Source of the DNA: Meghimatium bilineatum
Lineage: Eukaryota > Mollusca > Gastropoda > Stylommatophora > Philomycidae
Assembly: GCA_034231615.1 (NCBI GenBank)
Contig: CM067317.1
Coordinates: forward strand, 43,312,531 to 43,376,530
Direction of reading: 5' to 3'
DNA: 64,000 bases
The position numbers and the translations under genes were made by a program. This document shows positions 1 to 10,920 of this stretch, one piece after another. The notes under the pieces are model-generated. The model saw only the letters and a list, made by a program, of their open reading frames with translations, did not search any database and had not been told where the DNA came from. Position 1 is the stretch's first letter. Each line of letters starts with the position of its first letter.

Positions 1-320
1 GGCATCACTTTTGTCTTCTAATTGTTTATTTAGTGTCCATGTTTCTGAGCCATACATTAATATGGAATAGATGTAGCATTTTATAATTCTCATTTTTAAC
101 GTGTTTGTAATTTGTTTAGATATTAATAATTTCCTCATGTCATTGAAGGTACTTTTAGCCATTCCTATTCTCCTTTTAACTTCTGTTTCACATCTGCCAT
201 CATTTGTGACTATGTGTCCAAGATATTGATAATGTTTTACTTGTTGTAGTTTCTCTCCATGTATGTTTATGTTTAGCTCTTGTTCTTCTGTGTCTTTGCT
301 GATTATCATGGTTTTATAAT
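1..320 (-). mobile_element. RTE-A non-LTR retrotransposon fragment (RT C-terminal part)
   Basis: Nearly the same sequence as positions 25950-26270, where it encodes the region just after the RT active site and the start of the C-terminal domain of RTE-A. No open frame of useful length survives. The left edge is cut by the window. It is an old, non-functional piece of a LINE. Confidence 0.85.
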
Positions 321-324
321 ACTC

Positions 325-480
325 TTATGAGCTTTTATTTCATATCGAATGCCGGTATTTTCTGTTCAATTGCGGATGTTATTGTCTACGTCTCGCAGCC
401 ATATATTGCCACTGGAAAAATATAACTTCTTAATAGTTGTAACTTTTATTTTTCAATTTGCTCCTTTCCATATATTTTTT
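325..480 (-). mobile_element. RTE-E fragment (post-RT region)
   Basis: The minus strand reads a degraded version of the common RTE post-RT segment (pattern YIFPVAIYGCET), closest within the window to 31395-31540. It directly abuts two RTE-A pieces in opposite orientations, so the first 655 bases are a mosaic of three insertions or a rearrangement. Only about 150 bases are recognisable. Confidence 0.6.
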
Positions 481-484
481 TAAA

Positions 485-655
485 TCTGGGAACTACACGA
501 ACTAATAGACTAAATCAATAAATCAAGCAGAAATGATGGACTAAATATCGGCATCCATAAAACACAAACCCTGATAATCAGCAAAGTCACAGATAAGTAA
601 AATCTAAACATAAAAATATATTGAAAGATACTAAAACAAGTAGACCATTACATGA
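485..655 (+). mobile_element. RTE-A fragment in opposite orientation
   Basis: The plus strand matches the RTE-A stretch downstream of the RT YxDD motif (pattern LIDxINKSS..GLNI, then LIISK), which is encoded on the minus strand at about 26200-26340. Frames are broken by stops. It is about 60-70% similar by eye, more decayed than the piece at 1-320. Confidence 0.6.
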
Positions 656-1065
656 ATATTCATGTAACTTTGACTTGTGTTTATGGTATAGTTATTGACG
701 TTTGTTTAATCAAGTATCAGTCTTGTGTTTTTGATGTGGATGTTGTTTTGGTCTGTTATTATGTTGTTGTATCTGTTGTGTTCTACTGTTTCCGCGTCCG
801 TTAGCTCAATCTTGAAACCATGACTGACATGTTACCCTATTATATTGTGTCTCGTTCTCATGTGTGTGATTAGATATTATCCTGGTTCCTTGTTTTAGTA
901 TTCTATATCTCTTCACGGCGCTCAATATCTATACAGTGCAAACAATTTTATTCTTTGGCGTATAGCACAAAGTGTGTCCAAAAGGTCATGATTCTTCCGT
1001 CCTTCGCCAGGCTGTTATACGGACTGTTTATTTATTTCTTTAAAAGAAGGTTTTAAATCATTTTT
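656..1065. other. Unassigned AT-rich sequence
   Basis: T-rich sequence with no open frame of note and no match to other parts of the window that I can see. A short palindrome, catgaatattcatg, lies at about 653-666. Confidence 0.5.
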
Positions 1066-1076
1066 GGTGTAGCACT

Positions 1077-1287
1077 TCTTCTTCTTCGTTCATTCTCAAA
1101 CTCCTGCAGAATAGCAGGATGTAGTGTGGAGAACGGAATGCGTTTTGTCATAGTTTACAGCATTGCTGCGATATCTGCGCCTTTCAGCCTGACACATCCG
1201 ACTTCAGCATGGCTTTGGATCACTGACCCTATAAGGGATGGGGCAGCAAACTCCATCCCATAACCTCCTTAGTCTACTTTTACGACA
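1077..1287 (-). mobile_element. SINE-A copy 1 (5'-truncated)
   Basis: About 210 bases matching the 3' two thirds of SINE-A (see 10258-10539), ending in a cttcttcttc tract that is the reverse complement of the family's (GAA)n tail. It is flanked by an exact 11-bp duplication, ggtgtagcact, at 1066-1076 and 1288-1298. A 5' truncation, a simple-sequence tail and a target-site duplication together indicate target-primed reverse transcription by a LINE. Confidence 0.8.
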
Positions 1288-2440
1288 GGTGTAGCACTGA
1301 AAGTTGTGAATAGATTCATATACTTAGGTAGTATGTTATAACAATATGTCAACGTTAATGATGAAGTGTATACAAGGGTCGCTAAGGCAAGCAACACTTT
1401 CGGCAGATTGCATGCAAATGTTTGGAGTAGAAATGGCATTAACCTACAGACTAAGCTGAAAGTTTACAGAGCAGTGGTACCCCCAGTGCTGTTATACGCT
1501 AGTGAAACATGGACCGTGTGTATACATCATGTGAAGAAACTCAATCACTTTCACATAACTTGTCTCAGAAAAGCTATGAACATCAGATGGCAAGACAAGA
1601 TTCCAGATACCACTGTCTTTGACATATCTGGTATCCCCAGCATTGACACTATCCTGATGCAGACACAGATTCGTTGGACAGGTCATTTGGTAAGTATGCG
1701 AGACCATCGCCTGCTAAAGATACTTCTCTATGGTGAGCTGGAGAAGGGTAAACGACCTAAAGGTGGCCAAAACAAGCACTACAAGGATTCGTTAAAGACC
1801 AATAAAAAAATTCGTTATTGAAAGCATTTAGAATAGACTAAGACACATGGGTAGAACTTGCACAAAATAGATCTAAATGGCGCTGTACAGTAAAAATGGC
1901 TCATCATCTTATGAAAAGAGGAGAGATGCTGCAGCTAAATAGCGGAGAGTAGCTAGAATGTCACGGATAGACCAAAATCCATCTACAGTAGTCATTTCAT
2001 GTCCGAACTGTTCAAGGACATTTACAACTCGAATAGGGCTCATTAGCCATCTACAAACTATTAGGCATTTAGGCATGGTCATAACTCTAATTGAATTTTC
2101 AAAATTAGATGTAACAACGCCAGTGTGTAGACGAGGCCCGAAAGGGGAGCAAAGAATAGCAACACTGTTTACCTTCAACGCATGTCGTAAAAGGCGACTG
2201 AGGAGGTTATGGGATGGAGTTGGCTGTGCCATCCCATACAGGGTAAGTGACCCAAAGTCATGCCGAAGTCGGATGTGTCAGGCCGAAAGGCGCAGATATC
2301 GCAGCAATGCTGTAAGCCATGACACAACGCATTCCGTATTCCGGACTACATCCTGCTAATCTGCAGGAGTTTGAGAATGAACGCAGAAGAAGAAGAAGAA
2401 GGTGTAACAAATGGTCATCATCACGTGTGATGGACTAATA
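1288..2440 (+). mobile_element. RTE-C 3' portion: RT thumb, C-terminal domain and zinc-finger tail
   Basis: The frame at 1366-1821 reads the post-RT part of an RTE/CFDP2-like LINE (YRAVVPPVLLYASETWTV, then IRWTGHLV and GKRPKGG). After a frameshift, the frame from 1958 ends in a single C2H2-like finger (CPNC, about 12 residues, then HLQTIRH), which is the usual end of this kind of LINE. The YxDD motif and everything upstream are missing. SINE-A copies have hit the element twice: one ends at its left edge and one lies within its tail at 2118-2402, after which the element resumes for about 30 bases. Confidence 0.75.
2118..2402 (+). mobile_element. SINE-A copy 2 (full length)
   Basis: About 285 bases aligning end to end with the copy at 10258-10539: starts near gccagtgtgt, contains the block gcatgtcgtaaaaggcgact, and ends in a (GAA)n tail. 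A probable duplication of 8 exact bases, tgtaacaa, flanks it at 2110-2117 and 2403-2410 (10 bases with one mismatch). It has landed in the zinc-finger tail of RTE-C. The 133-codon frame at 1958-2359 is a read-through from RTE-C into the SINE, not a gene. Confidence 0.8.
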
Positions 2441-2574
2441 CACACCATTTCAAATTAAGTAATCAATAAACCAACGCAGACATTTCTAAAATTGTATTTA
2501 ATCATTTTCAGTATTTATATCAACACAAGGATGGTTCCGATCGAAAGTAAAATATGCCCATATTATTTCTGTAT

Positions 2575-3255
2575 GATTGGTATGTGATGGTATGTGATGG
2601 TATGTGATGGTATGTGAGTGAGATGAACGTGAGTGGTATGTGATGGTATGTGAGTGAGATGAACGTGAGTGGTATGTGATGGTATGTGAGTGAGATGAAC
2701 GTGAGTGGTATGTGATGGTATGTGAGTGAGATGAAAGTGAGTGGTATGTCATGGTGTGTGAGTGAGATGAACGTGAGTGGTATGTGATGGTATGTGAGTG
2801 AGATGAAAGTGAGTGGTATGTCATGGTGTGTGAATGAGATGAACGTGAGTGGTATGTGATGGTGTGTGAGTGAGATGAACGTGAGTGGTATGTGATGGTA
2901 TGTGAGTGAGATGAAAGTGAGTGGTATGTCATGGTGTGTGAGTGAGATGAACGTGAGTGGTATGTGATGGTATGTGAGTGAGATGAACGTGAGTGGTATG
3001 TGATGGTATGTGATGGTATGTGAGTGAGTGGTATGTGATGGTATGTGAGTGAGATGAAAGTGAGTGGTATGTCATGGTGTGTGAGTGCGATGAACGTGAG
3101 TGGTATGTGATGGTATGTGAGTGAGATGAACGTGAGTGGTATGTGATGGTATGTGAGTGAGATGAACGTGAGTGGTATGTGATGGATGTGAGTTAGGTGA
3201 ATGTGAGTGGTATGTGATGTGTGTGAGTGAGATGAACGTGAGTGGTATATGATGG
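2575..3255. repeat. 36-bp minisatellite
   Basis: Array of gtatgtgatg-gtatgtgagtgagatgaac-gtgagtg units, about 19 copies, with a few shortened units and a recurrent variant (gaaagtgagtggtatgtcatgg). A 36-base unit keeps frame, so the minus strand has a 144-codon frame of Thr-Tyr-His-Ser repeats; this is a by-product of the repeat. Confidence 0.95.
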
Positions 3256-4085
3256 AAATTTTCCCTATATATTATATATTATATATATTCAAGCGCACTT
3301 ATGTTTCGAGCAAGTGCAACTATTCTATTTACCTTGGTCGCATTAATTATTGAAATCCAACCTGGTATATACTACAACATACCCGATCCGGGCTGTGAAG
3401 ATTTAAAAGTACAACACTCTTTTCTCTGATAAATATCGATCAAAATTCTAGTCCTACTTTGAAATCTCAAAAGAACCAGGATCGAAATTTTATTAATAAC
3501 AAACCTAATTGAAGAACTATGCCCATACTATATGCTTTTGTATTCATAATAGGATTATTTATAAAACTGATACAGATTGAGTGAAGTTATTGATTAGGAT
3601 GTTTGGTAAGTTCACATTTTACGTCCAAAATTATGTAAATATTTAATTTATAGATAAATATTTTATTTTTAAAATTAATTTTCCAATAACACAAGTAACG
3701 TTCTTCAAAATAAACTTACAATAACCACATTTTCTGTCCATTTATGTTTCAAAAAATATAAATTTCATTACAATTTAAATATATTTATAACTACCATTTC
3801 TTATTCACGTGATGAATGTACAAAAAATAAATAAATTCCGCTCAAGCACTAAAAATACTCCGTAGCGAATATTAAGCAAAGGGGGGGGGGGGGGGGGAAG
3901 GGGGGATCGAGTACTTGGATTGTTAACGTTTTTTTCAGTTCCAGGAAATCGTAAAAATGTTCAAGAAAAAAAAAAAACCTTGACAGCATCTATTGACAGC
4001 TCCTTCGATGTTTGTTCTGACGAATATCATAGATCTAAACGTCAACCAATTTCGTCCTTATTAATTTTATTATTGTTTTTAATTG
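3256..4085. other. Unassigned AT-rich stretch with (TA)n and a poly-G run
   Basis: Contains a short tatat tract at 3266-3292 and a run of about 20 G at 3882-3906 (interrupted by AA). No recognisable coding or repeat homology. The 98-codon frame at 3920-4216 crosses from this stretch into a tRNA-like SINE and is unlikely to be a gene. Confidence 0.5.
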
Positions 4086-4235
4086 GACTTCGTGGCGGCA
4101 AGGTACAGTGTGCATCTGTAGCGATAATGGTACCAGGTTCGAATCCCGCAAACAATTGTGCACCCGGACCATTCAGAAAGCATAGGCAACATACTGGACG
4201 TATTTATATTGCCTAGAAAATTCATTACAGCTTAA
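4086..4235 (+). mobile_element. SINE-C: tRNA-like head plus body
   Basis: The head at about 4090-4150 has an exact Pol III B-box-like sequence (ggttcgaatccc) and a weak A-box about 35 bases upstream, so it looks tRNA-derived. The body at 4152-4235 (starts acaattgtgcac, contains gtatttatattgcctag) recurs at 5930-6020 without the head. A tRNA-like head joined to a repeated body is the classic SINE plan. No tail or target duplication was seen. Confidence 0.55.
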
Positions 4236-5929
4236 AACGATGGGTTGATGGTTACGTTCTGAAGAGGATACGCTACGCATGTTATATATATATATATATA
4301 TATTTAAGCATCTTTTCATTAGTACCGTTATTTGTAGGTTTCTCTAACACATTTACTTTTTCACTATAGTTTCAAGACAATAGACAGAAGATGTTGAAAG
4401 TCCGTTGCAGGTAACCTTCGATGCGGAGGCGGCACTATGATGACGACGTATCAGATGTGTTATATATCAGACACATCTAATAATTCCTCCATCACTTCTC
4501 ACCAACATACGACATTATAGCTTAAGACACTAGCTGTTCACCAACCATTGTTGTGTGCCACTCACAACGCAGTCGTCTGCACGTGAAACAATAAATCCAA
4601 TTCACAAAGAAACGCTTGTCTGCTTCCGTCGTGAATTAGCTATCAGGAACCTCGACGAACCTTATGCACGGATTGGTACGAGAACAATGTGTTGTATTAG
4701 TGTGTAACGAAACTACACATTTCTCGCCATTCCGTATCACCTTTGTTTTAAAATAAATTTGCCGCCAAATTGTAGAACTAACATCACGATTTTAAATTGT
4801 TCATTGTATTTGTTAATTTGAAAATAATCACGATTCAAATTAACGCAAACTCAGTAAATAAACAGATGAAAACAGTATAGCCTATGGCTGTATATTATAT
4901 GCAAGGACACACTTGAATGATGGGAAATTATTTACTGTATCACTTAAAAAATTGTGTACAGAGCTTTACAAACTTGTCCCACTTTTCGTTTTCAAAATGT
5001 CGACTTGCACCCGTCTGGTTTTATGCGCATGTTATTGCATATAATAATGACTACATGACGGATGTAATGTCAAACCGATTGGTTTAGACGCAGCCTGTGT
5101 AGTTAGTTCCTGTGACGCGTCAGTTTTGTAAAAGGAAAGTTGCATACATTCAGAATTGCTTCGCAGCACGGCATGGAGTGTAATTAAAGTTCGGAATGGA
5201 AGCTGTAGTAAACTTAGACTATGAAAGTTATACGATTTTAGGAAGTTGTATTCAGTGATGGAATTCGGTAATTAAAGTTTTGATTATCTGTAAAAGTGCT
5301 AAAAGTTGACATTTCATGTTATAATTTCCAGTTATACATAGATGATAGGCCTATATATAGTTTTAAATGCACGTCGTAAGAGGCGATTAAGGAAAGTTGA
5401 GGAGATAAGCTGTCACCAGTGATCGTCTGCATGTCGTGTCCTAATTTCTTACTTGTCTTCTGTCTTATTTATTCACACCCCCCCCCACCGACTAACGAGT
5501 TAGCATGGGAGTAACTTAGATTATGGGAGTAAACATCTACAGAAAATCCGGCGGGGAACCCTAATGCGGTCAAAGATGTATTAAACAATCTTTTGACATC
5601 TGCAGTTCCGATCGTTTCCAAACGTATGTCTTTCATTTGGAATCAACAAAGAGACAAGATGAGGGTTAGTACAAATCGGCAATAACATTTCTCCATAGTA
5701 TTTGTCTGGGCAAACAATCATGCGGGAAAAGTTAGGACTATTTGTTTCGTAAAATTAACACATTTATGTCCTCATAATCAGGTAGATATTTAACACTGGC
5801 TTGCTTCCTGAGCGTATATAAAAACGCAAAATAATATCTATATATATTTAGTTTTAAAGATAACATTAACTGTTTATTTACCTACTGTACTAATTGTTGT
5901 GACTTTTAAGTATATTATATCTCGTTGCA
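4236..5929. other. Unassigned sequence; small (AT)n and a possible SINE-A scrap
   Basis: An (AT)n tract lies at 4281-4302. A 55-base segment at 5366-5420 (atgcacgtcgtaagaggcga and following) resembles the middle of SINE-A and may be a relic. A C-run lies at 5467-5478. Otherwise I see no genes, no long frames and no internal repeats. Confidence 0.45.
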
Positions 5930-6020
5930 GACAATTGTGCATTCTGACTATACAGAAAGCAATGGCAAACTAGTTAATGTATTTATATTGCCTAGAGAAT
6001 CACTACATCCACAAAATACT
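5930..6020 (+). mobile_element. SINE-C body, second copy
   Basis: Matches 4152-4235 over about 80 bases, including acaattgtgca and gtatttatattgcctag. The tRNA-like head is absent, which would be expected of a 5'-truncated copy. The 85-codon frame 5925-6182 overlaps it by chance. Confidence 0.5.
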
Positions 6021-6177
6021 GGCTATGATACCAATGTATATGTATATTCTACAACAATTAATAATACAATTCATATTGTGATAAAGTTACAATGTAGCAT
6101 TTCAGTGGGTAGAATTTTTTGTTGGTGTCGCCCAACTACTCTCCAAAACATTGTAACCTGTCCATCTCGTGATGTTT

Positions 6178-8826
6178 GTTAGTTAGTTAGTCGTTGAATC
6201 ATCATCACTGCAAACTGGACACGTCCATAGTTGCTCCGATCTCTCATTGAGTGTATCCGCCATTACACTTACAGTACTGGTCCTCTGCTGGTTGACCATC
6301 ATTCTTCTGCGCCCTTCAAAATGTTCCGTTCTAGCAACACCGCTTTTTAAACACTGATCTTTAATCCTGGCTATTAAAAAGGAATCATCATCCACATTAG
6401 TCTCGCGTGCTATATCTCTTAAGGAGTTCAAAAGTCAGTTCGATCCATTGCCCCATCGCCATGTGCCAAAATCGCGCATGACGCCAGTTGATCTATCTGC
6501 TCTATCAATGTCTCGAACACCCACATGTCCTGGCACGAAAATAAATGGAACCACTTTCAGCCTCGCCTTTCTCAAGGCCTCAATCCACTGTTCCCGAACG
6601 AGACCAACTTGTACCTTCCTAATCAAACTTATAGAGTCACTGAAGATGCAGACCTGCGTTACCTTCTGTGTGTATACCCACTCAAATTCCCTAGTCACCG
6701 CCATTGTCCCCATGGTCATGCTACTCATAGTAACCGCAAAGGGACCACTCTCATTCGTGATCATTTTACCTGCGCACTGAAATGTGAAGGCCCAAGTACT
6801 GCGAACATGTCTAATACCAGAACCATCAGTGTATATAATCACATCCCCTTCTTTGGTATTCTCATTGACCAAAGCCTGCACATGTTTCTCCACAGCTGTG
6901 GGACACCATTCTCTGCATTCCCTGCTAAGTGATATTACTACTCTCAAACAAGTTTCGAAATATGTGGGTATATTTATCCATTCCGCACCTGCTGCCACAT
7001 CTTGCAATATGCATACGCTGTGTATGACATCCTCAGCACGTCACATCCACGACTTCCCTGTGTTAAGTCTGCTGTCTTTAACTTTCTGTATTTCAGAATG
7101 TAACAGGTGCTCCTTATCTGCATGTATTTGAAGGTGAACGGCAATACTGTAATTCTGTGCTCTGCTGTTGGACAGTCAAGTAGGTACCGCTCTTGTCGAT
7201 GTGTCTCTTGTGCACCCAAGTATGATATGCATTGCTGCATTCTGGAATCTATCAAGTCTTTGGATCTGAGTATGACTAAGAGTCAGAATTGCCAGTGCAT
7301 ATTCCATCACAGCCACCACCAAACCTTGGTACAATAGAAATAACAATCTCTGCTCACACTGTGCAGCAGCCATAACCTTCATTCCCGCTAAGCCTTTTCC
7401 TGCCTTTATGATAACGTGATCAACATGTTCCCTGAAACTCAGACTCCTGTAAAAAAACACACCCAGATATTTCATCGTGGTTGCGCTTTTTGAACTTTTC
7501 CTGTACAACGAAACATGTTGCATGGGATTCGTTACCATGTGATTGTTCAAGGAAATTCACGGCAAAAATGCCTTAGAAGGATGTACCACTGCTCCCGTGT
7601 CTCTAGACCAATTCGTCAGTCTGTCCAGCTCCTTTTGCAGTTTCACAACGCACTCTTCTCGATTTTTGCCTTGCCTATACACCAGGGTGTCATCGGCGAA
7701 CGACATCGTTCTGTCAGCACCTGTGATGTGACTGCTAGTGATATGTACTGTGTATACATTGAAAAGCACAGGAGATAGAGGCGGTTCCTGGTGCAGACCG
7801 GGGCTAATAACCGTTAGTGCCGATACCCAGTTACCACACTTAAGAACTACTATCCTGTGCATCATGGCAACACCAACCCACCGCACGACAAAAGATTTAA
7901 TGCAAGATATAAAAGTTGTTCCATCAAGTTATCCAAGGACACCCTATTGTAAGCATCCTCAAGATCTATTGTGACCGCACATGTTTTCATGCGCGAATCG
8001 AACCCCTCAAAAACATCCTGCGCAAATATGGCTGCATTCTACCATGTCTTCTTTCCTGGGCGATACCCTCCTAACAACGTTGGTAAACACTTATTTCTTT
8101 CAAGATAACACGATACCTTCCAGGCAACAATTTTTTCCAAAAGCTTGCCTATCGTATTCTGCATTGTTATTATTCTGTAGCCTTGTATCCTGGTGTGATC
8201 CTTCCAAGGTTTGGGTAGTGGAACTAAATAGCCGAACAACCAGTCTTCTTTTACTGTGCCCTTTACAAGACTAGTATTGAACATGTCCACCAACTCTCAC
8301 AACTCCTCATCCGTTCTCCGACTAATGTCATCGTATGTAACACCATCTGGTCCAGGTGCTGTGTTTTTTTGTACTTTTCAGCGATGTCCTAATGTCTTCA
8401 ACTTTGATTATCATATGTTTTTCCATGCTCAAGTTCTTACACGTGTCTATAATCTTTTTCCCGATTTCTTGATATGCCTCCGCATTTTTCGGACCAATTT
8501 GTGTGGTATAATGTGCCAGCAAAGCCGCACTTTTTTTCTCGTCCGTCTTCTGCCAGACCATATCAGCGATCTGGAAATCTGCAATAGTCGTGCGTTTTGT
8601 GAGACCATTTATGGATGTGTGTAAACTCCAGAACAATTTTTAGTGACTTTTCACGTGTAATCTCCTGGCAAAATTGTTCCCATTTTGACGCCTTTGCTGA
8701 CTTTTGAATCTCTTTGAATGGTTGAACTAAGTTATCTTTCTTCCGTCTCCATGAGCTGAGTCGCCACACATTTCTTTTTCTCTGCCATAGTGCTACTGCT
8801 TTCCGTTTCTCGCTCCATTCCCTTTG
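6178..8826 (-). mobile_element. LINE-I1: RT and RNase H of an I-superfamily LINE, 5'-truncated
   Basis: Minus-strand frames cover, in order, a pre-RT linker (8850-8328), RT fingers (8293-8039, pattern LVPLPKPWKDHTRIQGYR), RT palm with SPVLFN and the active site FADD at 7689-7700, the thumb (7550-7176) and an RNase H domain (7007-6435) whose first catalytic Asp is in IYTDGS at about 6825-6840, followed by FSDS and PGHVGVRDIDRAD. The endonuclease half is missing. Frames change five or more times, so it cannot be active. The 3' tail is a short (CTAA)n on the minus strand at 6178-6190. RNase H places it among I-type rather than RTE-type LINEs. A related direct repeat (ccatctcgtgatgttt at 6162-6177, cacatcatgatgttt at 8827-8841) is a decayed target-site duplication. 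Confidence 0.85.
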
Positions 8827-9205
8827 CACATCATGATGTTTCTCTCCCACTTGTATCTCTGCCTACCTCTTACTCGCCTCCCCTCAACTTTATCCTCAAG
8901 TAAGGTCTTCAACGAGGTATCATGTCTTTTAATATGTCTACAATACACAATAATTTATTTGTTTGACCTTTATTTCATTTAATAGTTTTTTTTCTTTCTA
9001 CGAAGTGATGTTAGAACCATGTTGTTCGTTTTCTTCTCTTTCCGTGAAGTTCTTCCTATTCTTCTATATATCCCCACATGTCAAAGACATCAATTCTGTC
9101 TTCTAGTTATTTATTCATTGTCCATGTTTCTGAGCCATACATTAATATAGAATAGATGCAGTATTTTATCATTCTCATTTTTAGCTTGTTTGTAATATGT
9201 TTATC

Positions 9206-9380
9206 TGTTATATATTGTCTGTCCCAGGTGAATGATGATTGATAGTATTCACACTTGCCGTTAGGTGTAGGAATGAGAGCCTCAGTTTTCGTTTCAATGC
9301 CATATGTGTCGCCTTGGTTGTATTTAGTCCATGTTTGGTCAAGGCTATTTGATGTTTTATATCCACTGTTTTCTTGGTAT
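9206..9380. repeat. R9 interspersed repeat, copy 1
   Basis: About 140 bases (cacttgccgttaggtgtagg, then cctcagttttcgtt) resemble 49405-49545. It sits just beyond the 3' end of the RTE-B fragment. I cannot assign it to a known class. Confidence 0.45.
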
Positions 9381-10155
9381 CATCATCATCGGGTGCCATG
9401 TCATGCCGGCAGGCGTAGGCAATCATGGCTCTCCACAGCTCTCTATCTCCGGTATTATGTCTCAAGATCTTTCTTGTTTCCTCGCTGTGCCAGGTTGTTA
9501 AACTGTCAAATATTTTCTCACCATGTCGCCGTCTGTTTCTGTTGCCTTCAATCTTGCCAGTTGTGACTATGTTCTCCAAACCTTCTTGTCTCATAAAGTG
9601 GCCAAAAATGCATTTTGTCCTTTTCTTATAATATTGATTACGGTCCGTTTCGTATTTGACTCTTCGGCGCCACCAACTAAAATTCCTCATTAGTTTTCCT
9701 GGCAGTCCATGCTATTCTCAGTATTCTTCTGTAGAACGAAACCTCTATTACCTCTAATTTCCCACTGTCCTATTTGTTTATTATCCAAGACTCGCATCCA
9801 TACCGAACCATTTTACTTACCTTTTTTTCTACATGATATTATACCATTTTTCTAATTTATTCATTTCTCATTTCATCAAGTTTAGTAACCATTGCAACTT
9901 TTCTGAAACACCTCATTTCACATCTAAATATTTTCCTTTGCTGCGAGGCTGTTACAACCATGTTTGACATATTAGCAGAATAATCATATATAACAAAATT
10001 TAGATGTTTTCTGTCTTTTGATTTTCATTATTATCTTTGGGTGAAGAAGTACTGGTTAAAGTTGGTTAGGTCATTGTGTTTGTTTTCTCGTACATTTTTT
10101 TTCTATTTGTGATTAGTCTTCCATTTTTGGAAAAAATACTGCCTGAAAAAAATGT
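9381..10155 (-). mobile_element. RTE-B fragment: post-RT and C-terminal domain
   Basis: The minus strand reads the C-terminal half of an RTE-like LINE: YGCESWII, then SFYRRILRIAWTARKTNEE, CIFGHFMRQEGLENIVTTGKIEG, DRELWRAMIAYACRHD, and a final run of Asp codons at about 9385-9395 encoded by (GAT)n, a common 3' end for RTE elements. Frames shift between 9690 and 9830. Relatives lie at 36955-37170 and 46850-47270. Confidence 0.8.
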
Positions 10156-10257
10156 ATTTGTAATTTTTTTTTTAAATGCCAGTATATTCCTCATGTCATT
10201 GACATAACTTTTAGCAATTCCTATACTCCTTTTAACGTCTGTTTCACATCTACCATT

Positions 10258-10539
10258 TGCCCGTGTGTTGCCGGGGTCCGAAAGCGGAGCAAAGAATAGC
10301 AACACTGTTTACCTTCCATGCATGTCGTAAAAGGTGACTAAGGAAGTTTTGGGATGGAGTTAGCTGTCCTATCCCATATAGGGTCAGTGACCCAAAGCCA
10401 TGCTGAAGTCGGATGTGTCCGGCCGAAATGCGCAGATATCTCAGCAATGCTGTAAACCATGATGACAAAACGCATTCCATTCTCCAGACTACATTCGGCT
10501 AATCTGCAGGAGTTTGAGAACGAACGCAGAAGAAGAAGA
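10258..10539 (+). mobile_element. SINE-A copy 3 (reference copy, full length)
   Basis: A 282-base element bounded by an exact 12-bp duplication, acatctaccatt, at 10246-10257 and 10540-10551. The flanks rejoin to uninterrupted RTE-A sequence, so both boundaries are certain to within a base or two. It starts near gcccgtgtgttgcc, contains catgtcgtaaaagg, and ends in cagaagaagaa. No clear Pol III boxes were found, so the source of its promoter is unknown. Confidence 0.9.
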
Positions 10540-10575
10540 ACATCTACCATTATGTGTGATTATGTGTTTTAAATT

Positions 10576-10920
10576 GTTTCACATCTGCCGTTATTATCAT
10601 CATCATATTATTGTCATCGTAATAGTTCTCTTCCTCTTTCAGCTCCTTGCGGAGTAGGTGTCCTAAAAATTAAGATCTTTTATATCACCTATCCTGATAT
10701 ATGGACATTACTGAGGACTGTAGGTTACGTTAACCATAAGGGTCGGGTTTTACCTAAATAAAATACAAAATAAATAAAAAGAAATAGCCATTCCTGCGTA
10801 TTTTGTATATATTTAGCTATTTTATGAAAGATTAGATGACCGTCTTGTGAAACATCGATTGGAGTCGGGGGAGGGGGGTATGGCTGGTTCTGGTACTAAA
10901 AGTCATGTTCTGATTTACTA
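10576..10920. other. Unassigned spacer
   Basis: Short (ATC)n-like run at 10595-10615, then AT-rich sequence. Nothing recognisable. Confidence 0.5.

Larger units (their letters stand above)
6148..10575 (-). mobile_element. RTE-A copy split by three later insertions
   Basis: Four pieces of RTE-A lie in collinear order: 6148-6177, 8827-9201, 10156-10257 and 10552-10575. They match consecutive parts of the long copy at 25700-26170 (C-terminal domain through post-RT region). The gaps are LINE-I1 (6178-8826), an RTE-B fragment with an extra repeat (9202-10155) and SINE-A (10258-10539). The RTE-A copy is therefore the oldest layer and the others landed in it. All frames are broken. Confidence 0.8.
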
